Shown: positions 56,411 through 64,000 of the stretch, one piece after another
How the letters are laid out: each line of letters begins with the position of its first letter
Position numbering within the stretch: position 1 is the first letter of the stretch
NCBI RefSeq assembly: GCF_030272615.1
Contig: NC_081405.1
Location: forward strand, 654,616,920 to 654,680,919
From: Cryptomeria japonica
Taxonomy: Eukaryota > Streptophyta > Pinopsida > Cupressales > Cupressaceae
Length of the DNA stretch: 64,000 bases
Reading direction: 5' to 3'
Notes under the pieces: model-generated
What the model saw: only the letters and a program-made list of their open reading frames with translations
The model's database searches: none
What the model was told of the DNA's origin: nothing
Program-made: the position numbers and the translations under genes

Positions 56411-57578
56411 CTTTTGCAAGACATACATCTGGTGGTGTCTGGTTCTATCATGATTCCATGTAAGACTAGGTACCAAGGGTCTTTGGCAGTGATGCGTATT
56501 CATCATTTGATGGTGGATAATCTTCATGTGACTAAAGATGCTAACATCTTGAGGATTCATATGTCTTTGGAAGAGATGTTGTTTTCCTTAGTTAGGATGT
56601 GTTATATTATGTCTGGGTACACTCTTGAGATGCATTTAGATTTGTGACATAATATAGTTATGTTCATACAGAGCATAATCTCTTTGGAAGAGATGTTTTA
56701 GATCATGTTTGTCATGTTTAGATTCCCAATTTTGCAGTTGGAAAGTTTGAGAATGATCTAGTTTTTTGTTTCTGTAATGTTGAGTACATTGATCATATTG
56801 TTTGATACTTCATGATAATGTGGTTATGCATTTGGAGCTTGGCATGTGTTGATCAGTTACAGGTGCTCATGGATATATGGAAACAGTAGATGGTGCTATC
56901 TTTCTCTTATGCCTAGAGATGTATGTGTTGGAATGATTAATAGATCCAACTGAGATGCATTCATTTATTATAACACAGTTGACATTTAAGAGGTGGTTAT
57001 AGAAGGGCATGATACAGGGTGCTATGAAGACTTGCTTCCAGTCAGTATTGGGAAAGCTCTTGGTACAAAGATTTAATCACTTCTTTGTGACGTTGTAAAT
57101 GGTTATTTTCAACTGTGACATTACCTGTAGTGGGAGCTCCATGTTGTGTATTGCATGTGAAGCTTGAGACTATGAGTAATAGGTAGTACATGTTAATGTT
57201 CTAAATTCATTTTGGTATACCTTAAGGGTATGTGTAGTTGGATGTGCTAGCACTTGTTGTGGGTGCTATTCTAACTATGTCTGTAAAAATGTTGGTACAT
57301 TCAGTTAGTTTTGGATCATGAGATTGGTGTGCTTAGGAGACAAAGTTGTAGTTTTCTCAATGAATAACTTCTATGTATGTCTAGTGGCAGTGGCGTGGCA
57401 GAAGGTGGAAGTGTTCATGAATAAGATGAGATTGCTCAGCATAGATGCATATGTTAATTTTTTGTTTCTTGATGTTTTCTGATCGAATGATGGGCTTTAG
57501 AGTTCATGGTTCTCAGTGAAATTTGTAAGTGTTTAGCATGGTAGACAGGTCCAGTAGATTCCTTGGCAAGTGGGAAAT
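56411..57578 (+). other. Element D non-coding interior
   Basis: No supported frame. It ends with a weak purine tract GGCAAGTGGGAAAT before the 3' LTR. Some words (GGCAGTGATGCGTATTCATCA, near 56482) resemble the interior of E near 63728. Confidence 0.6.
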
Positions 57579-58969
57579 TGTTCAGAATATGCCTTGCATC
57601 TCCTGACCAATGTTCAGGTTAACATCGCCTACCGGGTTAGTTGTATTGAAGTCCTGCCGATATACCGATGAAGTCGGCTTCGCGATCGAGTCGTCATCAG
57701 CTATCAGAGGAACAAGATGTAAGTCATGTCGATGACCAATGGAACCTCTTCTTGTGTTTGGTTATTGGGTGAGCAAGTTGGGCAGATCAGATGGTGATCA
57801 AGAATGATCCAACAATGGTCACTATACCACGATGGGAAGTAGCTCACTGGTTTATTCTCATGAATTGGCGACAAGGTGGGCCAGGGTCCAATGGTGGGTC
57901 TAGGAGGTGAATTAGAAGCAGACACATGGCTAGCCTAAGTGGCTCAAGTGAAATAATGGTCGAGAAGATCAGGTTGATCCAACGGTTATCGTTATGTTGT
58001 GATGGGAAACTGCTCGTTAGTATATCCCTCGTGACATGGAGACCAAGTGGTGGGACCCAGAAAGAAAGTGGCTAAGGTGAGTTAAAGTCTGAGCATATCG
58101 AAATGATCAGATGATGATCGCAGAAGATCTGACGGTGGTCGCTAGGTCACGATGGGAAATTGCTCGTGAGACTTTCCATCGTGACCCAACGACAAAGGAA
58201 TTCTAGGTGGATAGTGAGGCCGTGCTATGGTGTCATGTCATGGACCCTCGAGCCAATCAAGGGGTGCCACATGGTCGAGCACAGAAAGAGATCAAGGAAG
58301 ATCGAATGACTGGGATTGCCTTCAGTGATTGGGGCATCATCAGAGATCGGAAGAACTAGTTGTTTTTTATTTTAATGGGATGATGAGGTCATCTACTGGT
58401 GATCAGAGATCGGGGTAACTTTTGAGTGATGACTCCGATGGGCTGATGAAGAAATATCCGACTATAGATGGTCACCCGGATCAAAGTCCAAAAGACTAGT
58501 AGGCGGACACGTAGAATGTTTTTGTCGATGTATTTGAATACTAACCGACCCGACTTCCAGGTGAATGTGGAATAATAGGTTTTCCACGAGTTCATAGATG
58601 GAAAGGTTGTTACTCGACGGTTACAAGGTTGATATACAAGCTGACAGAGGAACGTTTGGTATATATTTAGGTGGTCGAGGAAGTTGAAGAAGCTAAGTGG
58701 AGAGGTGTCTGCATGTTGTGAGAACAGAGTCTGAAAAGAAGATCTAAGAATTTATTGTAACCGTGTTGTTTAATGAATAAAGGAATCTTCTTGGTGGCAG
58801 AGTTTTTACCCATAAAGGTTTTCCACGTATATCTGGTGTCTTTATCTGGTGTTCTTTTGTTTGTGTTTATCTTAATGTATTGCAAACTGAAATTAAAATA
58901 CTCCTTTGCCTAATTATCCCCTTAGAATTGATGATAGGAGAGCGTATTCCGCACTCTGCTTTCCTTACA
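57579..58969 (+). repeat. 3' LTR of D
   Basis: 1391 bp, TGTTCAGAATATGCC...TTCCTTACA; partner of 53742-55501, without the TRIM. Confidence 0.88.
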
Positions 58970-60098
58970 ACCTTTTTGTGTCGATAAAAGAAATAAATGT
59001 ATGGTTTGAAGCAGGCTCCAAGAGCATGGTACTCAAAGTTAGAAAAATATCTAAAGGAGTAGGGGTTTAGAAAAGGGAGTGTAGATAGTAATTTGTACAT
59101 TAAAGCAGATGGAAACCACATGATTATTGTGGTTGCATATGTGGATGACATCATTTTTGGAGGAAACAAGGGTATCTTGTGTAAAGCATTTTCTGATCAG
59201 ATGCAGTCAGAGTTTGAGATGTCAATGCTTGGAGAGTTGTCTTACTTTTTTGGTTTGCAGATTTCATAGCAAGGTAAAGGGATATTTATCTCCCAAATCA
59301 AGTATGCCAAAGATATGTTGAAGAAGGTGCAAATAGAAGACAAAAAACTGGTAAGTACCCACATGGTGACCAGATGCAAGTTCAACAAGGATGATGAATC
59401 ACCGGTAGTGGATCGGACATTGTATAGATCCATGATTGGCAGCTTTGTTATATCTTACTGCTTCTAGACTAGATATAGTGTAGGCAATATGGATGGTGGC
59501 TAGATTCCAAGATGCACCCAAATAGTCACATGTGAATGCAGTCAGGAGGATATTCCAGTATCTACAAGGGACACTTGATTATGGACTATGGTATCCCAAG
59601 CAAGGGGATTTTACCTTACAATCCTACATTGATGTTGATTGGGTAGGCTGCATTGATGACCGGAAGAGAACAAGTGGTGGTGCATTCTTCCTCGGTAACC
59701 GGTTGGTCTCATGGCATAGCAAGAAGAAGGATTCAATCTCCCTATCTATTGCTGAAGAAGAATATTATATTGTTGTTTCTACATGTTGTTCTTAGGTGTT
59801 GTGGATGAAGCAGACCCTCAAGGATATTCAGGTAGAAACATATGACCCTGTTTCTATTTGGTGTGATAATTCAAGTGCTATCAATATATCAAAGAACCCA
59901 GTTATGCACTCAAGGATAGAGAACATTGCCATCAAATACCATTTTCTCAGAGAGAAGGTTGAAGACCAAGAAGTTAAGGTAGAGTATGTCTCTACAGGTG
60001 AACAAGTGGCTAATGTATTCACAAAACCTCTACCGATAAGCACATTTGATTATCTAAGGCACAAGTTAGGAGTTATGTCACCAACTTCATTCACTTAA
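58970..60098 (+). pseudogene. Element C reverse transcriptase 3' part and RNase H
   Basis: Resumes in frame after D: YGLKQAPRAWYSKLEKYL, the intact RT box YVDD (59138-59149), and LSYFFGLQIS. RNase H follows: RRIFQYLQGTLDYGLWY, YIDVDWVGCIDDRKRTSGG, SIAEEEYY, WCDNSSAINISKNP, the RIENIAIKYHFLREKV block, and TKPLPISTFDYLRHKLGV at the end. Catalytic Asp, Glu and Asp are present. One stop (59793-59795) splits RNase H. The overall length agrees with Copia. This is the best-preserved pol part of the window, but it cannot make a full protein. Confidence 0.87.
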
Positions 60099-60409
60099 GT
60101 TGGTATGGTGATCTATGGCTCAGGGGGAGTTCACTGCTATATCTTTTGATTTTTTGAACCATATGTTGGACATAGGGGGAGACCTGACAAAGGGGTTGAT
60201 TGTACTAGCTGAGTACATGCAAAGTCTTGTGATCTACTCTACTGGAGAATGGCAGAAAGTGAGTAGATATTGGATGATGGAGAAGGAACTGGTATGCTAG
60301 TAGATAATTGGACACTATTTGTACTCTTTGTCATTGTTGTCAAAGGGGGAGAAGGAACCAGTATGATAGTGATAAGTGTGTGTTGACATCAATGCCAAAG
60401 GGGGCGATT
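60099..60409 (+). other. Element C 3' region with repeated purine tracts
   Basis: Non-coding. CTCAGGGGGAG (60119), ATAGGGGGAGA (60172), TCAAAGGGGGAGAA (60339) and CCAAAGGGGGCGATTG (60396-60411) recur; only the last abuts the 3' LTR. Confidence 0.7.
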
Positions 60410-61586
60410 GTTGGTATTGTGTTGTCATTGATGTCAACCGGTAAGTATAGCATGTCATCGGTATGAATGGTTATCGGTATGTAAGGTGTATGAAGCAAGC
60501 AAGAAGATGTTACCAGTATGGATGGTCAATGGTAAAAGAGATAATTAAAGGTAAGACTAGTTATGTTAACTGGTATAGCATAATCAACATGTATGTATGG
60601 TCAATCGGTATGTAAGAAGATGGAAAAGATGTACAAGTGAAGAGCTCTCATCCGATGGAGATGTGAAAATGATTCACTATGGTCATATGCCTTGGATTGG
60701 TGACTGGTCAATATGATCAACTGGCATATTAGTAAAGTGAAGGTATGTAGGTCAATCAACAGGGTTAGAAAACTGGTAAGCAATATGGACAGGTAGTGTA
60801 AGGATTACCAGTTGAGTGATTATTCGGTGACTGACTCTAAACCGATATAGTGGACTTAGCTGAGCTGGATGCCAGCAAAGGATGCCAGTTGTGAGAAGAG
60901 ACTATGGTTGAGGGAACAGAGCACGATCAAACTAAGAATAATATTATAACTAAGTATCTGAAGAAGAACTGGTAGCAAAGGTGTAACTGATAAGGAGGTT
61001 TAACAGAGGTTTAAATAGTAGATAATAGAGCTGAGGTGAACTAGTAGGAAGGCATCCAAGAGTGATAGAGTTTAGGGTGAGTATCAGAGGAAGTCAACAA
61101 AGGAAGAGATTGACTAGTAAGGAATCAGAGAGAGTGAATTGATAACCAGTAGTGAAAGAGCCAATGAAACAAAGAAGAGTTGTAACCGACAGAGAGAAGT
61201 TGAATTGGTGTTACAAAACTCATTTGTAACAAGGTACTTTCACTGTAATAAGTTGTTATTTCATTGTGTATCACTAAGCTGGTGCTTGGTGTAGGGGTTG
61301 GTGCCCATAAATAATTAGGGGTTGGTGCTTCTTGGGTTTGTGCCCTAAACATTATAATGGTTGTTTCCTTATGAGGCTAGATTGGAGGAGTAGACTCCAA
61401 CAACATTTCTCACTGAGATTTTTCCCACATTGAGTTTTCCTTATATATCTAGTGTTGTGAGATGCATTCTTTATGTGTTTGATTACTAGTGTCTTCATTT
61501 CTTTACCGATTGCACACACATAGTTGGAAATTGTTTGAAATCACTTATTCACCCCCCCCCCTCTCAGTGACATATTGTGTTCTACA
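60410..61586 (+). repeat. 3' LTR of element C
   Basis: 1177 bp, TGTTGGTATTG...TTCTACA, partner of 48365-49568. It preserves more ACCGGT/TCGGTA words than the 5' copy. Confidence 0.88.
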
Positions 61587-61665
61587 GGTGGCATCCTACA
61601 TGGCAGGTGATGAAATGGTATATTCCTTATTTTCAATGAAGTTGCTACCAACTTGGAAGATGCTA
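61587..61665. other. Short gap between C and E
   Basis: 79 bp, nothing recognised. Confidence 0.4.
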
Positions 61666-62498
61666 TGTTGGAGTGGAAATTGATTTGGTAATTTCCTATG
61701 TTGACTAAAGAGTCTTTGTTTTCAGCTTCTATTATGTATTGGAGTTGTATTTTAGCTTTTGACATTTATGGTGGAGTTTACTTGTACAAGTGGTGTGAGG
61801 TAATTCTTAGTCATAGTAAATTATATGTTGTCTTTAGATTGTATTAGTCAAGATGACTGTTATGGATGAGATAGGTGTTGTTGCCTTGGAAGTTGCCATG
61901 AGCAATGTGCCATGGGATTAACAAGATATTATTTATGACACAACTTACCTCTTAGGTGTTGAACATGGTTTTCGAAACCATGGCCACCTAACTCTTATGT
62001 TCAGCTCTATTTATATGTTGATGCCTTAGTTGATTTAAGAGAGGAGAGGAGTTCATTATTACAAGATTATGATGTCGGATTTTCTCCAGGATGGAGGAGG
62101 ATGTAAATCTCCATGTAAAGTCTTGGATTTTATAAATGTATTGTAACTTTTTGTTGAATAATATATTGGCTCGATGTTTTGGAGAGAGGGTTTTTTTTAC
62201 CTGAAAGGGTTTTCCCCACATATATATGTGATCTCTCTTTTGTCTCATTCTTCTTATTTCATGATGCTAAAGTACTAAATCTGTATGTTGTAATACTACT
62301 AAAATTTTCTTAGATCTATAAATTGCAATGACTTTCCTCTAAGGTCTTAGTCATGGGAAATCAACTATGTTTGTTTCCTCTTTTATGGCATAGTAGTATG
62401 TGCTTGTATCAACATGTAATCTATATTGAAGAAGATATAGGATACTGAAAGTACATATTGATCTCAGATGGCTTTCTGGGATGCCTCATTTCCCTTCA
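61666..62498 (+). repeat. Probable 5' LTR of Copia-like element E
   Basis: Starts TGTTGGAGTGG and ends CCCTTCA, followed by AT and a perfect PBS. GGGTTTTCCCCACATATATA near 62208 marks the Copia R/polyadenylation zone. The second LTR lies beyond the window, so the left edge is inferred. Confidence 0.6.
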
Positions 62499-62500
62499 AT

Positions 62501-62512
62501 TGGTATCAGAGC
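62501..62512 (+). promoter_or_regulatory. Primer-binding site of E
   Basis: TGGTATCAGAGC, exact match to the initiator-Met-type plant Copia primer site. Confidence 0.88.
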
Positions 62513-64000
62513 TTTGTTCCATAATTTGCATGGATCTTGCATGTGAGGATTCATGGTGTTTCTGGTTCTGGGTATTTCTTCTATTAATATTTCTTAGCTT
62601 GGAAAGCTTGAGGAATTTTTTTTTGATTAATCCTTTGATGAGTGGAAGTCTTGCAGTTGATCTAGTTTTTTAGGTGACAACGAGCATTTTGAAGGATGGT
62701 GAAGATGGAGTTTTGTGGAGTTGATCATGTGCTTTCATTTAAATGATATTAATTTGGAGCTCCTATTTGATAACGTTGTAACCTTATGAATGGTGGTGAT
62801 ATTTAATTTCATGGTTGTGGGCAAGAGAGTTTTCATGTTGGGTGTTTGTTTTTGGCCCCCTAGCAATATGGAGAAACTTGGGTTGTCTAAACTATGATGT
62901 GAATGTGCTTACATTGGGTACTTGTTTTAGTCCCTGATATTGGACTTGGAATTGTTTCATTATCCTTGAATGCATGAAGGCTATGGAGTTGATCGTTTGA
63001 TGATCTTGAAGCTTCTAAAATAGTCTCTCTCTCAGATGCATGTACTAGTGGTGGTTGTGGAGTTGGCCTACAAATGGGCCTGGAGTTCCTAAACTACTTT
63101 TTCCTTGTGGATGTTTGTACTTGCATTCCTTAGATTCATGTTCCTTAGATCTGAAGGTTTTATAGATTTTATGCTCAAAATCTATGGTGATTCTTGATGG
63201 ATTCTTGGACTATGGTGCTTGATGTGGACATAATTGGTGAATCGGATCTATTCTTAATTTGGTGTTTGAGTCATGTTGTCTACATGATTGTTCTCTTTGA
63301 GATCTCATTTTGCATGTCACTAATGTGATAGTGAGTTTGCATTTTTCAGTGATTAGATCTAGGAGTTGTGCAGTATTGTGGGTTGTCTTTACCTACTTAT
63401 TTGTAGTGGGAGAACTCGGATGTGGACTATCAATATCCATGAGGTTTGATTCAATGTTTATGCAGACTTGTTAGCTAGCCTTGTTTGTGGTCACTTGTGC
63501 ATTGGTTTGGTTTCTTTGAGACGAGAGGATGAATGATAAGTGAGTACCTGAATAGTCATTTGTGGGGTCCTATAGCATGGTGTATTCCCTTGGTTTCAAG
63601 ATCTTGCTTTCACTTGGTGTGATTAGCAGTACACTTGTATGTGTGTGGACCTGGATGATTTTCATATTTGGGAGATAGAGTGTCATGTGCTTGGAGATAT
63701 CGGTATCACAATTCAGTGGGAGCTTTAGCAGTGATTTTGTATTCATCACGCAATGATGGATGGTCTTCTTTAGTGATGCAGATGGTTTGGAAGGATTCTT
63801 AGATCTTGTTGTTGTAGAAGGGTTCTTTCACCTTTTCATGTACACTTTTTGAGGATGGGTAACATCTCGAGACCGGGGAGGACTCTTGGATTTTTTTGGT
63901 TGAGGTGTTGGTGTTTCTTAACAAGTGATTTTGGTTTAGAGTATGTTGGTATTATGTCATAGTATACTCTTATTTGTGTGGAAGAGTTTGGCATGATACA
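62513..64000 (+). mobile_element. Element E interior, non-coding, runs off the window
   Basis: About 1.5 kb without a gag, knuckle or pol motif. Faint similarity to the D interior (near 63728 versus 56482) suggests a D-like element that has lost its gene. No ORF is supported. Confidence 0.5.

Larger units (their letters stand above)
53742..58969 (+). mobile_element. Element D: gag-only Copia-type LTR element nested in C
   Basis: LTRs 53742-55501 and 57579-58969. The 5-bp duplication ACCTT is perfect (53737-53741, 58970-58974). PBS TGGTATTAGAGCC at 55504. The interior (2.1 kb) holds only a broken gag. No protease, integrase or RT was recognised, and 1.2 kb after gag is non-coding. Removing D and one ACCTT restores the C reading frame between DDETF and the next block. 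Confidence 0.9.
48365..61586 (+). mobile_element. Element C: Copia retrotransposon, SIRE/Maximus-like gag layout, inactive
   Basis: The LTRs are 48365-49568 and 60410-61586. Just inside the 5' LTR is TTGGTATCATAGC (PBS, one base changed), and before the 3' LTR is CCAAAGGGGGCGATTG. The order gag, protease, integrase, RT, RNase H is that of Copia. Element D (53742-58969) is inserted inside RT. Without D it is ~8.0 kb. GGTAT and GGTGG at the two outer edges are not a convincing duplication. Many stops, few frameshifts. Confidence 0.9.

Noticed and set aside
48360-61591. GGTAT/GGTGG as the target duplication of C
   Set aside because: Only three of five bases agree; without an empty site this is not better than chance.
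1-64000. CRISPR array, tRNA or rRNA genes
   Set aside because: No regularly spaced repeat-spacer pattern and no cloverleaf or rRNA-like sequence was seen; TGGTATCAGAGC words are retroelement primer sites, not tRNA genes.

Overview
The window looks like nuclear DNA of a land plant with a large, repeat-filled genome. The evidence is nested plant-type Copia and gag-only LTR retrotransposons with initiator-methionine-type primer sites, plant L1-like LINEs with an endonuclease-RT-zf-RVT layout, MITEs and a TRIM. No host gene, tRNA or rRNA was recognised. A gymnosperm would fit the long, old, mutation-rich nests, but the sequence alone does not fix the species.

Layout. (1) 1-11298: minus-strand Copia-like element Z (5' LTR 10216-11298, PBS, coiled-coil/zinc-knuckle gag). 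It is split by a complete 7.9-kb gag-only LTR element A (1825-9729, TSD GTTGA). Z itself cut into LINE I (11299-13080, minus). (2) 13722-19951: full-length but dead L1-like LINE II (+) between perfect 16-bp TSDs. (3) 19968-25890: AT-rich DNA with a 2.1-kb retroposon-like insertion J (21881-23968) in a tandem duplication, and a degenerate telomere-like tract. (4) 25891-44085: a decayed minus-strand Copia G, split by gag-only element F (26334-42425). F contains related element B (31805-39607), carries one MITE1 copy in each LTR, and MITE2 (42468-43515) sits beside it. (5) 44086-48245: H, a truncated minus-strand relative of B and F. (6) 48365-61586: Copia C (+), with gag, protease, integrase, RT and RNase H all visible but broken. 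It is split inside RT by gag-only Copia D (53742-58969, TSD ACCTT), whose 5' LTR holds a 344-bp TRIM. (7) 61666-64000: the start of another Copia-like element, E.

How the parts relate. A, B, F and H form one clan. They share LTRs starting TGTAGC, a shared sequence after the 5' LTR in A, B and F, CHHC-knuckle gag remnants in A, B and H, no visible reverse transcriptase or integrase, and a hairpin followed by an oligo-G run upstream of the 3' LTR. They would depend on enzymes from elsewhere. C is the only element here whose remains cover a full Copia polyprotein, and it has many stop codons. Several nests can be ordered in time because target-site duplications and interrupted reading frames rejoin when the insert is removed in silico.

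All calls come from reading the sequence and the translations. No database search was run, so family names are by motif recognition.
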